Shown one piece after another: positions 50,615 through 59,832 of a stretch of DNA of 64,000 nucleotides. The stretch's first letter is position 1; each line of letters begins with the position of its first letter. A program made the position numbers and the translations under genes. The stretch lies in assembly GCF_024347335.1 (NCBI RefSeq), contig NZ_AP025463.1:310001-374000 (forward strand). Reading direction: 5' to 3'. Source of the DNA: Vibrio celticus. Lineage in GTDB: Bacteria; Pseudomonadota; Gammaproteobacteria; Enterobacterales; Vibrionaceae. The notes beneath the pieces were generated by a model. That model made no database searches, was not told where the DNA came from, and was given only the letters and a program-made list of their open reading frames with translations.

Positions 50615-53600
50615 TCAAAGTGATGGGCAAGTGCATCAAGTGGACGTCGATCTCATTGACGTCTATTTTGCTGTTGTTGATAGCCTTGCTAGGTTTTGTT
50701 TTGTTCACCAATCCAGGGTTGAATACTGTGCTGTGGGGCGTTGAAAAAGCGTTGCCACAACTTAAAGTGGAAAGCACCAAAGGAGCACTTTTCCCAAGTT
50801 TTACGCTTAATAATGTCCAGTTCAAAGATGATAGCCTTCATATTGATACCAAGGTTCAAAAGCTGAACTTGGCTATTAATCCTCGCTGCCTGCTCGACCC
50901 TAAGCTGTGTGTCGATCGTTTAGCGATTCAAGGGTTGGACTTCGCATTTACTGAACTGCCTCCTACCTCTACAGAAGAAACAGAACCTACTCCGCCCGTA
51001 ACATCGGTAAAAACACCGTTGCCAATCGTAATCAACCGTATCGCTTTGTCTGATATCAAGTTGAATATCTTAGGGCATGAAATTGAATGGAGCTTGTTCT
51101 CTACGGCTTTGAGTATGCAGGGCGAAAAGCTAACGGTATCGCCAACCTTATTCAATGATCTTAAGGTTAAACTCGCGGAGTCGACAGAAGAACCGCAAGC
51201 AGAAAAGGTTGAGCCAAAAGCTGCCGAGAAAACGGCTATCGAATTGCCGGAAATCTGGATTCCTTTGCAGGTTGTGTTGGAGCGTTTTGACCTCAACCGT
51301 TTCACCTTAGAACAAGAAACACCGATTGTGGTGAACCACCTTGGGCTTGAGGCTCGCGCGGGTAAACACACGGTTGATGTTTCCACTCTCGAATTCGATA
51401 TGCCACAAGCAAGCGCAAATCTAACGACGAAGGTTGAGCTTAAGGGCGGTTATCCGTTAGAGCTTTCTTTGGATGCGTTAGTGAAAGAAACCGACCTTGC
51501 TGGTCAGAAGTTGTTTCTGAAAGCACAAGGCAGCGTGGCTAAGCTAAACCTAGATTCCCAATTTTCTGAGCTGATTGAGGCAAAGTTGTCTGGGGATATT
51601 CAACCCTTAGAACCGACTCTGCCATTTGACCTTCTTTTAGAGGGCGGACAAGCACAGTGGCCCCTTACCGGCAAAAGCGATTACCAAGCGACAATTGAGC
51701 AATTCAAAGCTGATGGCTCACTAGATGGTTTCAATGTTCTTCTTAAAGGTGAAGCCGATGGTAAGGAAATCCCTGAATTAGCCATCGATCTACAGGGTAA
51801 AGGCACGACGGAACAAATTGAGCTCGAGCGTCTAAAGCTCAACACGCTAGGCGGTGAGCTTAACGGTGTTGTTAAAGCGAACTGGAAGAGTCTCGTTAAC
51901 TGGCAAGCTGACGTGACACTCAAAGATATTCAACCGGGTCTGCAGTGGCAAGAAGCTGAGGGCAACATTAGTGGAAGCATCGTCACCTCAGGTGAGTTGA
52001 CGGAAGCGGGCGGCTGGGCGATTGAACTGCCTAAATTGGATATTGAAGGGATCTTGCGAGAATACCCTCTGGATATCGAAGGTCAGTTGTCAGCGTCGGA
52101 TCGCAGCGCGAGCGGTGAACCAAAACTGAAAACCAGTGGTTTGAGCTTAGCTCACGGTGTTAACTCGATTAAGGCTCAGGGTGAGCTTGATAAGAAATGG
52201 GACATGGGTGTTGAGATTTACTTCCCTGAGCTTGTAAAAAGCGTCCCTGATTTGAAAGGTAAAGTGATTGGTAATATCCAGCTAAGCGGTCCAACGAAAG
52301 AGCCTGAAGTCGATCTCGCTCTAAATGTGGATAAGGTAGATTGGAATAGCGAAGCAACACTAGAATCCTTGTCACTTAATGGCTCTGTGATTCCTCTGCC
52401 ATTGCCTGAAGCTCAAGCTGATCTTGAATTAGAAGCTAAGAACTTAACCTATCAAGATCAAAGCGTAGAAAGCATTGCTCTTACGGTAAGTGGTGGTGAG
52501 AAGAACCACACCGTGACACTTGATGTGATATCCGACATCGTGTCTACAAGCTTAGCTATTTCAGGAGAGTTGATTCAAAAGCCTTCTCTTATTTGGGATG
52601 GCTCGTTAGACAGAGTCAAAATCACCACTCAGCAAGGCCCTTGGGTGTTAGACCAACCTGTCGCGATAAAGGCGGATGTTGATAAACAGTTTGCCGATGT
52701 TCAAGCGCACTGTTGGAAACAATCGGGTTCGAGCGTGTGTTTGGATGAAGACTTTCGCGTCGGAAAATCGGGTGAGGCCAAACTTGCCATCAATCAGTTC
52801 GATTTCGAGCAGATTAAAGCCTTTGTGCCTAAAGAGACGCAATTACAGGGCTTAGTCAATGCTACTGCCCATGCTAAGTGGTCTGAACAAGGTGAGCCTG
52901 AGGTTACGGTAAGCGTTGATATGCCGAAAGGTCAGGTTGTTCAACAAGTGGGTGAGCCAATCACACTGGGTTGGGAAAGCGTTGCATTGAATGCCCAACT
53001 AAAAGACAACAAACTGGATGCCGACTTTAAGTTGGATGTTTCCGATAACGGTGACTTGTCAGGCACGGTGTCGTTACCGGATATTCTCGCCGAAGACAAA
53101 ATGGTCGATGCGGCAATTAAGCTGACCACGTTCCATCTTGATTTCTTACAACCAATACTAGGTGAATACAGCCTATTGAAAGCCGACCTGGAGAGTGTTC
53201 TTCAAGTTAAAGGCTCTCTGATGCACCCTCAAGTCTTTGGTCAATTCTCTGTTGATGGTATTCAAGTTAAAGGCGACGTTACACCTGTTGATGTGAAAGA
53301 TGGCCGCATCGACCTCGACTTTGATGGTTATAGTGCAAAATTGGATGCGAATGTGGAAACACCTGATGGTCACCTTGATATTGAGGGAGCCGGAGATTGG
53401 CAAGATCTTACAGCATGGCACTCTAACGTTAGAGTTTTCGCTGATGAGTTGATGGTTGATATCCCACCGATGGTCAAGGTCAAGGTCGTGCCTGATATGA
53501 CCATTGATGTCACACCAGAGCTGGCGAAAATCACCGGTGATATTGCCTTACCATGGGGACGAATTGTTGTAGAAGACTTACCACCGTCAGCGGTTGGTGT

Positions 53601-54369
53601 CTCTTCTGATCAAGTTATCTTGAATAAAGATCTAGAGCCAGAAAACGAAGATACGATTCCATTTAATGTCATGACCAACATTAATATCTCCATTGGTGAT
53701 GACTTTAAACTGTCTGCCTTCGGTCTTGAAGGTGATTTGGTCGGTAAGCTCAACGTGGCTCAAAAAGACCAAGGTCCATTTATTACAGGTGAAGTGAACA
53801 TCGTCGATGGTACTTATCAATCATTCGGGCAAGACCTGTTGATCGAAGAGGGTAAGATCCTAATGAATGGACCACCGGATCAGCCATACGTAGCCATCAA
53901 TGCGATTCGTAATCCTGATAATACTCAGGATGACGTGACCGCTGGTATTCGAGTGACAGGCCCTGCGACAGAGCCGACCATCGAGATTTATTCTGACCCT
54001 GCGATGCCACAAGCGAACGCACTGTCTTATATTTTGCGTGGCCAAGATATCGACGGTGAGTCGAGCGGTTCGATGACAACGACCTTAATCGGTTTGAGTT
54101 TAGCGAAGAGTGGTAAGGTTGTCGGCGAAATTGGTGAAGCCTTTGGTGTACAAGATTTGCAACTGGATACCGCAGGCTCTGGTGATGACTCTCAGGTGAC
54201 GGTAAGTGGTTATATCCTGCCAGGCTTACAGGTGAAGTATGGTGTGGGTATCTTCAACTCTTTAGGTGAGTTTACCGTTCGTTATCGATTGATGCAGGAT
54301 CTCTATGTTGAAGCTGTGTCAGGTCTCGACAGTGCTGTAGACCTTCTCTATCAATTTGAGTTTGAGTAG
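50611..54369 (+). CDS. tamB: Translocation and assembly module subunit TamB
   Basis: 1252 residues, E. coli size. One N-terminal membrane anchor (SISLTSILLLLIALLGFVLF about 13-33), then a very long beta-rich periplasmic region and the C-terminal TamB (DUF490) domain (about 910-1252) with ITGEVNIVDGTYQSFGQDLLI. TamB is AsmA-like and bridges the periplasm to TamA, probably carrying phospholipid. Overlap ATGA with tamA. Confidence 0.95.
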   Translation: MIKVMGKCIKWTSISLTSILLLLIALLGFVLFTNPGLNTVLWGVEKALPQLKVESTKGALFPSFTLNNVQFKDDSLHIDTKVQKLNLAINPRCLLDPKLCVDRLAIQGLDFAFTELPPTSTEETEPTPPVTSVKTPLPIVINRIALSDIKLNILGHEIEWSLFSTALSMQGEKLTVSPTLFNDLKVKLAESTEEPQAEKVEPKAAEKTAIELPEIWIPLQVVLERFDLNRFTLEQETPIVVNHLGLEARAGKHTVDVSTLEFDMPQASANLTTKVELKGGYPLELSLDALVKETDLAGQKLFLKAQGSVAKLNLDSQFSELIEAKLSGDIQPLEPTLPFDLLLEGGQAQWPLTGKSDYQATIEQFKADGSLDGFNVLLKGEADGKEIPELAIDLQGKGTTEQIELERLKLNTLGGELNGVVKANWKSLVNWQADVTLKDIQPGLQWQEAEGNISGSIVTSGELTEAGGWAIELPKLDIEGILREYPLDIEGQLSASDRSASGEPKLKTSGLSLAHGVNSIKAQGELDKKWDMGVEIYFPELVKSVPDLKGKVIGNIQLSGPTKEPEVDLALNVDKVDWNSEATLESLSLNGSVIPLPLPEAQADLELEAKNLTYQDQSVESIALTVSGGEKNHTVTLDVISDIVSTSLAISGELIQKPSLIWDGSLDRVKITTQQGPWVLDQPVAIKADVDKQFADVQAHCWKQSGSSVCLDEDFRVGKSGEAKLAINQFDFEQIKAFVPKETQLQGLVNATAHAKWSEQGEPEVTVSVDMPKGQVVQQVGEPITLGWESVALNAQLKDNKLDADFKLDVSDNGDLSGTVSLPDILAEDKMVDAAIKLTTFHLDFLQPILGEYSLLKADLESVLQVKGSLMHPQVFGQFSVDGIQVKGDVTPVDVKDGRIDLDFDGYSAKLDANVETPDGHLDIEGAGDWQDLTAWHSNVRVFADELMVDIPPMVKVKVVPDMTIDVTPELAKITGDIALPWGRIVVEDLPPSAVGVSSDQVILNKDLEPENEDTIPFNVMTNINISIGDDFKLSAFGLEGDLVGKLNVAQKDQGPFITGEVNIVDGTYQSFGQDLLIEEGKILMNGPPDQPYVAINAIRNPDNTQDDVTAGIRVTGPATEPTIEIYSDPAMPQANALSYILRGQDIDGESSGSMTTTLIGLSLAKSGKVVGEIGEAFGVQDLQLDTAGSGDDSQVTVSGYILPGLQVKYGVGIFNSLGEFTVRYRLMQDLYVEAVSGLDSAVDLLYQFEFE

Positions 54370-54443
54370 AGCTGTTTGAGCTTGGGCGGCAATGTTTCAG
54401 CCATTCATTTTACGCGCCTGCGCGAATGGCTTGTGGAGGATTT

Positions 54444-54797
54444 ATGAAGCATCTTGTTTTTGTTTATGGAACCTTGAGGCAAGGTCAGTCCAATCACCAC
54501 TATTTGAAGGGCTGTGATTTATTAGGGCAGTTTGATACACCTAAGGAATACGCACTTTTTGATTTAGGTACCTATCCGGCGATGATTCTTGGAAAGAAAA
54601 GTGTCGCTGGCGAGGTCTATATCATTAACGACGAAATTTTAGAGTCGCTCGATCGGCTAGAAGATGTTCCTGTTGAGTATCGTCGCGAGCAAATAGAGAC
54701 GATATTTGGATTAGCATGGGTATATTTGTATCAGCTTGATCTAACAGCTAATAAAGAAATACTTTCGGGTAACTGGTGTAAGCGGAACAACGCTTAG
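54444..54797 (+). CDS. ytfP: Gamma-glutamylcyclotransferase-like protein YtfP
   Basis: 117 residues from ATG 54444, chosen because GTGGAGGATT lies upstream; a start six codons earlier has none. YGTLRQGQSNHHYL is the GGCT/AIG2-like substrate loop and the Glu of LDRLEDVPVEYRRE suits the catalytic position. Substrate not proven for the family. Follows tamB as in E. coli. Its terminator is broken by the IS element. Confidence 0.88.
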   Translation: MKHLVFVYGTLRQGQSNHHYLKGCDLLGQFDTPKEYALFDLGTYPAMILGKKSVAGEVYIINDEILESLDRLEDVPVEYRREQIETIFGLAWVYLYQLDLTANKEILSGNWCKRNNA

Positions 54798-54823
54798 TCG
54801 CTATATCTTCTGAGTTACCAAAC

Positions 54824-54842
54824 AAAAAGCCAGCATGTGAAT
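54824..54842. terminator. Left half of the ytfP/fbp terminator, split by the IS
   Basis: AAAAAGCCAGCAT (54824-54836) and the loop GTGA, cut after the duplicated AAT. Its partner arm is at 56269-56286. Rejoined, it forms a 13-bp bidirectional terminator. Confidence 0.88.
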
Positions 54843-54848
54843 TGAACT

Positions 54849-54888
54849 GACCCCCAATAGTTGGACACCAATTATTGGGGGTCTTTTT
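54849..54888 (+). terminator. Terminator hairpin at the IS left end
   Basis: GACCCCCAATA pairs perfectly with TATTGGGGGTC (54873-54883) followed by TTTTT just before the orfA ATG. It includes the left inverted repeat. Such hairpins block read-in transcription, and here would also stop ytfP readthrough. Confidence 0.8.
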
Positions 54889-55397
54889 ATGTCCAAATAT
54901 AGCCGAGAGCTAAAATGTATCATTGCTAAGCAATACTTAGATGGCACGTCATCTCTCTACTTAGCAAAACAATATTCAATTTCTTCAAGGCAGATACGGT
55001 ATTGGGCTCAAGTCTTTGCCATCCATGGTACTGATTCATTTTTACCAACTAAGCATGCCGCGACTGCTCAAACAAAACGAAAAGCATTGAATTTAATGTG
55101 GACGAATGAATGGTCTCTCACGCACACTAGCGCAGTATTAAACCTCTCATCCCTGGGACACTGTCTGCCTGGCTCAAACGATTTAATGAGCTCGGTATCA
55201 AGGGGCTCAAAATGCGCCAGAAAGGAAGACCCTCAATGAAACAGCAACCTCAACGAACCACTAAGCCTGATAATGAAATGACACTTGAGGAGCTAAAAGA
55301 GGAGTTAGTCTACTTACGAACCGAGAATGCTGTTTTAAAAAAGTTGGAAGAGTTGGAGCAGGAAAAAAACCGTCGAACAAAGAAAAAGCGGTCATAG
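54889..55397 (+). pseudogene. IS transposase OrfA, frameshifted
   Basis: Starts at ATG 54889 (MSKYSRELKCIIAKQYLDG) with a helix-turn-helix (YLAKQYSISSRQIRYWAQ). In one frame it reads to NLSS, then near the CCC at 55151-55153 the sense continues in another frame as PGTLSAWLKRFNELGIKGLK, MRQKGRPS and a leucine zipper (LKEELVYLRTENAVLKKLEELEQE). Loss of one C from a CCCC run would explain it. A_AAA_AAC at 55364-55370 is a candidate -1 frameshift site into orfB. Confidence 0.85.
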
Positions 55398-55423
55398 CTC
55401 TAACTCTTAAAGGCAAGTACCCG

Positions 55424-56236
55424 TTGAAGCACTTACTGCAGACTCTACAGCTGTCAAAAAGTGTCTTTTATTATCAGGCTCAAACGAGCAAGCGCCCAAA
55501 TAGCTACGAACGTGAGCTGCGGTTGATAAAGTCAATTTATCATGAACATAAGGGCCGATACGGTTATCGTCGTATTCATTTAGAACTAAAAAATCAGGGG
55601 GTCGCGCTTAATCACAAAACGGTTCAAAGGCTTATGGCTCAGCTAAACCTTAAATCGACGGTCAGGATTAAAAAGTATCGTTCATACCGAGGAGAGTCAG
55701 GGAAAGCTGCTCCCAACGTGCTTGAAAGAGATTTTAGTGCGACTCAACCCGATGAAAAGTGGGTAACTGATGTCACGGAGTTCAAAGTCAAAGAGCAGAA
55801 AGTATACTTGTCTCCCGTTGTCGACTTGTTTACTCAGGAAGTGGTAGCTTATAGAGTGGCCAAAAATGCCTGCTTGCCGCTTGTCACGGATATGCTGACG
55901 GAGGCTATATCAACGCTTAAACCCAACTCAAAGCCAATTATACACAGCGATCAAGGTTGGCAATATCGCCATCGACAGTATCAGAAAAAGGTAGCGGAGA
56001 GTGGGTTAACGCAAAGCATGTCGAGAAAAGGTAACTGCTTGGATAATGCTGTTGCTGAAAACTTTTTTGCTTTACTCAAAACCGAGATGTATCACAACCA
56101 AAGCTTTGAAGATGCAGATGCTCTGATAGAGCAAATTAAAGAATACATCGAGTACTACAATACCAAACGTATAAAAGTGAAACTAAAAGGCCTGACTCCG
56201 ATAGAATATCGAACTCAGGCCTTGAAAGCCGCTTAA
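55424..56236 (+). CDS. IS3-family transposase OrfB
   Basis: 270 residues from TTG 55424 in frame -1 to orfA; the readable frame extends upstream (EKAVIALTLKGKYPLKH), as expected for an OrfAB fusion. HTH_21 segment (YHEHKGRYGYRRIHLEL) then the integrase core: Asp in DVTEF, Asp in HSDQGWQY, Glu in AVAENFFALLKTE, the DDE triad. It is complete, but needs OrfAB, which the orfA defect prevents unless another copy supplies it. Confidence 0.92.
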   Translation: MKHLLQTLQLSKSVFYYQAQTSKRPNSYERELRLIKSIYHEHKGRYGYRRIHLELKNQGVALNHKTVQRLMAQLNLKSTVRIKKYRSYRGESGKAAPNVLERDFSATQPDEKWVTDVTEFKVKEQKVYLSPVVDLFTQEVVAYRVAKNACLPLVTDMLTEAISTLKPNSKPIIHSDQGWQYRHRQYQKKVAESGLTQSMSRKGNCLDNAVAENFFALLKTEMYHNQSFEDADALIEQIKEYIEYYNTKRIKVKLKGLTPIEYRTQALKAA

Positions 56237-56267
56237 CAGAAATGTCCAACTTTATGGGGTCACTTCA

Positions 56268-56288
56268 AATGCTGGCTTTTTTAATGAC
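56268..56288. terminator. Right half of the split ytfP/fbp terminator
   Basis: AATGCTGGCTTTTTT continues the palindrome begun at 54824. Alone it has no pairing partner within range. Confidence 0.85.
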
Positions 56289-56314
56289 GCTATTTTGAGA
56301 AATGAACGAGGGTT

Positions 56315-57325
56315 TTAGTCTCGGTTCAACTCAAGAAACTCTTCTACTTTGCGAACCATGTCTGTTGAGCCAACAAAGAAAGGTACACGTTGGTGTAGCT
56401 CAGTTGGTTTGATATCCATGATACGTTGAGCACCGTCTGAAGCTATGCCGCCCGCTTGTTCCATAAGGAAAGCTATTGGGTTGCACTCATAAAGCAGGCG
56501 CAGTTTACCTTGAGGGTGACTTTGCGTGCTTGGGTACAAGTAGATGCCGCCTTTCAGCAGGTTACGGTGGAAATCTGAAACTAGAGAACCGATGTAACGT
56601 GATGTGTAAGGGCGGTTGTCGCTTGGCTCATTCTCTTGGCAGTACTTGATGTATTTCTTAACACCCGTAGGGAAGCGGATGTAGTTACCTTCGTTGATGG
56701 AATAAATCTTACCTTCATCTGGAATCATCATGTTTTCATGAGACAGGCAGAAGGTACCCAGTGATGGGTCGTAGGTGAAGCCATTTACGCCAGCACCTGT
56801 TGTGTATACAAGCATGGTTGAAGAACCGTAAATCACGTAACCCGCGGCTACTTGCTTGTGTCCTGGCTGTAGGAAATCTTCTTGTGTTGGTGGAGTACCG
56901 ATCGGTGATACTCGACGGTAGATAGAGAAAATTGTACCAACCGATACATTCACATCGATGTTTGAAGAGCCATCTAGTGGATCCATCAGTACAACGTATT
57001 TTGCGTTTTTGTTGAGCTCTTTATTGAAGGCGACAGCTTCGTCTTCTTCTTCACTTGCAACACCACAAACTTGGTCACGAGCTTCTAGAGCCGCTTTAAA
57101 TTTGTCGTTCGCGTAAAGGTCTAGCTTTTGTTGCTCTTCACCTTGCACGTTGTCTGTACCAACAGCGCCAGTGATGTCGACTAGGCCAGCCTTGTTGATC
57201 TCACGGTTAACAATTTTTGCAGCAAGTCGAATAGACGACAAAAGGGATGATAGATCACCGCTTGCATGGGGGAAGTCACTCTGTTTCTCAACAATGAACT
57301 CACCAAGGGTGCGCATCTCAGACAT
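56315..57325 (-). CDS. fbp: Fructose-1,6-bisphosphatase class I
   Basis: 336 residues. Metal and substrate motif DPLDGSSN (115-122), GEEQQKLDLYANDKF, and KGGIYLYPSTQSHPQGKLRLLYECNP. Gluconeogenic enzyme making fructose 6-phosphate, typically AMP-inhibited. Convergent with ytfP; its own terminator was the one split by the IS. Confidence 0.97.
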   Translation of the reverse strand: MSEMRTLGEFIVEKQSDFPHASGDLSSLLSSIRLAAKIVNREINKAGLVDITGAVGTDNVQGEEQQKLDLYANDKFKAALEARDQVCGVASEEEDEAVAFNKELNKNAKYVVLMDPLDGSSNIDVNVSVGTIFSIYRRVSPIGTPPTQEDFLQPGHKQVAAGYVIYGSSTMLVYTTGAGVNGFTYDPSLGTFCLSHENMMIPDEGKIYSINEGNYIRFPTGVKKYIKYCQENEPSDNRPYTSRYIGSLVSDFHRNLLKGGIYLYPSTQSHPQGKLRLLYECNPIAFLMEQAGGIASDGAQRIMDIKPTELHQRVPFFVGSTDMVRKVEEFLELNRD

Positions 57326-57595
57326 GTTATTTCCTTAAACTTCTCTCAATATTAGGGGGGATTTGAGCACTGTAGATTCGGCCTCTTGAGTGGGCTTTAT
57401 TCATCTAGACGCTTACCTAAATTCTAAAGGTTAGATCTTTTTAATGGTAATGAACTAAGCGACACAGATCTCACTTACAATGTCGACTCAATTTGTTTTG
57501 CATTGCCGCTCGCTTTTAATCGCCATTTAATGATAATGAGTGCAAGCCGTTTTAATTAGGCATCGTTTATTTAGCCAAGCGTTTGGAAGCAATTT

Positions 57596-58954
57596 ATGCA
57601 TATTCATATCTTAGGAATTTGTGGCACCTTCATGGGTGGTGCTGCGGTATTGGCTCGTCAATTAGGTCACAAGGTTACTGGTAGTGACGCGAATGTTTAT
57701 CCTCCAATGAGCACCTTGTTGGAGTCTCAGGGGATTGAGATTATTGAAGGGTTCGACCCGAGCCAGTTAGAACCAAGACCTGACTTAGTGGTCATTGGCA
57801 ATGCGATGAGCCGTGGTAACCCGTGTGTTGAGTATGTATTGGATAACAACCTTAGATACACCTCAGGGCCGCAGTGGTTGCAAGAGTTCTTGTTGCATGA
57901 GCGTTGGGTTCTGGCGGTATCCGGAACGCATGGTAAGACAACAACATCGAGCATGCTGGCTTGGATCCTTGAAGACTGTGGTTACGCACCGGGTTTTCTT
58001 GTCGGTGGTGTGTTGGGTAATTTTGGTATCTCAGCTCGCCTTGGTGAAAGCATGTTCTTCGTGGTTGAAGCTGACGAATACGACAGTGCTTTCTTTGATA
58101 AACGATCTAAGTTTGTTCACTACCACCCAAGAACGTTAGTGATGAACAATCTCGAATTCGATCATGCAGATATCTTTGATGATCTTGAGGCAATCAAGCG
58201 ACAGTTCCATCATTTGGTTCGCACAGTGCCAAGTAATGGCCGTATTTTCTCACCGAAGCAAGATACCGCGATCCAAGATGTGTTATCCCGTGGCTGCTGG
58301 AGTGAAACTGAGTCGAGTGGTGAACTCGGTGATTGGAATGCCAAGAAGTTAGTTAAAGACGGCTCTAAATTTGAGGTGTACTTCCAAGGCGAATGTGTTG
58401 GAACCGTAGATTGGGATTTGGTTGGCGATCATAACGTCAACAATGCTTTGATGGCGATTGCGGCGGCAAGACATGTTGGTGTCACGCCTGATTTAGGATG
58501 TGGATCACTGGCGACGTTCATTAATACCAAGCGTCGCTTAGAGTTTAAAGGCGAAGTGGCAGGCGTTTCTGTCTATGACGATTTTGCTCATCACCCAACG
58601 GCAATTGAACTTACGCTCGGCGGCTTACGTAATAAGGTCGACACAAAGAAAATCATTGCCGTTTTAGAGCCTCGTTCTGCCACCATGAAGCGTGGTGTGC
58701 ACAAAGAAACCTTGGCTGATTCGCTCAAGCAGGCGGATTCTACCTACTTATTCCAACCGGATAACATTGATTGGTCTGTACAAGACGTGGCCGATGCGTG
58801 CCATCAACCCGCACACGTGAGTGATGACATGGACGCATTCGTTGCTAAAATTGTCTCAGAGGCACAAGCGGGCGACCAAATCTTGGTAATGAGTAATGGT
58901 GGCTTTGGTGGTATTCACCAAAAACTGTTGGATGCGTTGGCACTCAAGGGCTAA
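57596..58954 (+). CDS. mpl: UDP-N-acetylmuramate:L-Ala-gamma-D-Glu-meso-DAP ligase
   Basis: 452 residues. Mur ligase P-loop GTHGKT (110-115), VVEADEYDSAFFDKRSKF, and DDFAHHPTAI. Reattaches recycled murein tripeptide to UDP-MurNAc. N-terminal IHILGICGTFMGGAAVLA is the Mpl hallmark. Neighbouring fbp and position match E. coli. Confidence 0.97.
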   Translation: MHIHILGICGTFMGGAAVLARQLGHKVTGSDANVYPPMSTLLESQGIEIIEGFDPSQLEPRPDLVVIGNAMSRGNPCVEYVLDNNLRYTSGPQWLQEFLLHERWVLAVSGTHGKTTTSSMLAWILEDCGYAPGFLVGGVLGNFGISARLGESMFFVVEADEYDSAFFDKRSKFVHYHPRTLVMNNLEFDHADIFDDLEAIKRQFHHLVRTVPSNGRIFSPKQDTAIQDVLSRGCWSETESSGELGDWNAKKLVKDGSKFEVYFQGECVGTVDWDLVGDHNVNNALMAIAAARHVGVTPDLGCGSLATFINTKRRLEFKGEVAGVSVYDDFAHHPTAIELTLGGLRNKVDTKKIIAVLEPRSATMKRGVHKETLADSLKQADSTYLFQPDNIDWSVQDVADACHQPAHVSDDMDAFVAKIVSEAQAGDQILVMSNGGFGGIHQKLLDALALKG

Positions 58955-58992
58955 CGGCATCCAAGACCTTATAATTTGAAGTAATTGAGAAC

Positions 58993-59616
58993 ATGACAAA
59001 ACACGATCAAGCTATAACCCTTGCTTTCACAGGCGCATCTGGTGCGCCTTATGGACTGCGCTTACTTGAATGCCTATTGGCGGCAGATTATCAGGTTTAT
59101 TTGTTGATATCGTCGGCAGCGCGAGTGGTGTTGGCGACTGAGCATGAACTTAAGTTACCTGCTGGGCCAGATGCTGCGAAACAAGCTTTGGTTAAGCATT
59201 TAGGTTGCGACCCAGAAAAGCTGGTGGTGTGTGGCAAAGATGATTGGTTCTCACCGGTTGCCTCTGGCTCTGCAGCACCGAAGCAAATGGTGGTGTGTCC
59301 ATGTTCTGCGGGAAGCTTAGCTTCAATTGCTCATGGCCTATCAGATAACCTGATAGAGCGAGCAGCAGACGTGGTTATGAAAGAGCGAGGCCAGCTGCTG
59401 TTGGTGGTTCGTGAGACGCCATTTTCTACGCTGCATCTCGAGAATATGCACAAACTCTCGACCATGGGTGTGACGATCATGCCTGCGGCTCCGGGTTTTT
59501 ATCACCAACCTAAGTCGATCGAAGATCTAGTCGATTTTATGGTGGCGCGTATTTTGGATCATCTTGGTATTGAGCAAGGTTTAGTGCCACGTTGGGGTTA
59601 CGATCAACGTAATTGA
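58993..59616 (+). CDS. ubiX: Flavin prenyltransferase UbiX
   Basis: 207 residues. N-terminal TGASGAPYGLRLLE flavin-binding loop, then VVCPCSAGSLASIAHG and the conserved MHKLSTMGVTIMPAAPGFYHQP. It makes prenylated FMN for the UbiD decarboxylase in ubiquinone synthesis. Lies 38 nt after mpl, perhaps cotranscribed. Confidence 0.95.
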   Translation: MTKHDQAITLAFTGASGAPYGLRLLECLLAADYQVYLLISSAARVVLATEHELKLPAGPDAAKQALVKHLGCDPEKLVVCGKDDWFSPVASGSAAPKQMVVCPCSAGSLASIAHGLSDNLIERAADVVMKERGQLLLVVRETPFSTLHLENMHKLSTMGVTIMPAAPGFYHQPKSIEDLVDFMVARILDHLGIEQGLVPRWGYDQRN

Positions 59617-59667
59617 TCCAAACTTGATAGCTTATTGTTAAAATTCGAATTACAATTCTGAACACTC

Positions 59668-59768
59668 ATCGGGGAGCGAACCATTCAAATAATGAATGCG
59701 AGCTGAGATCAAGCAAGTGCTTGGGACCCGTAAACCTGAACCAGATAATGCTGGCGTAGGAATTGAGT
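59668..59768 (+). ncRNA. TPP riboswitch (THI element)
   Basis: Conserved TPP segments in order: CATCGGGGAGC, GCTGAGATCAAG, GGGACCCGTAAACCTGAACC, AGATAATGCTGGCGTAGGAA. It precedes thiB. Downstream, TTCTCC (59787-59792) can pair with GGAGAG (59821-59826), the thiB ribosome site, a plausible sequestering stem when thiamine pyrophosphate is bound. Confidence 0.93.
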
Positions 59769-59832
59769 TAGGACCAACTTCTACCGTTCTCCTCCCTCAA
59801 ACCTGTGCCGCTCAGACCATGGAGAGCGTCCA

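Larger units (their letters stand above)
54843..56267 (+). mobile_element. IS3-family insertion sequence (IS150-type layout)
   Basis: 1425 bp. Ends are inverted repeats TGAACTGACCCC... and ...GGGGTCACTTCA that match at about 24 of 25 to 21 of 25 positions by eye. A 3-bp target duplication AAT (54840-54842 and 56268-56270) flanks it. It carries orfA (frame-broken) and orfB with a DDE domain. It stands in the plus orientation, in the loop of the ytfP/fbp terminator. Confidence 0.92.

Noticed and set aside
55212..55397. Separate 61-residue gene inside the IS
   Set aside because: It is the second half of OrfA in the shifted frame, not an independent gene.
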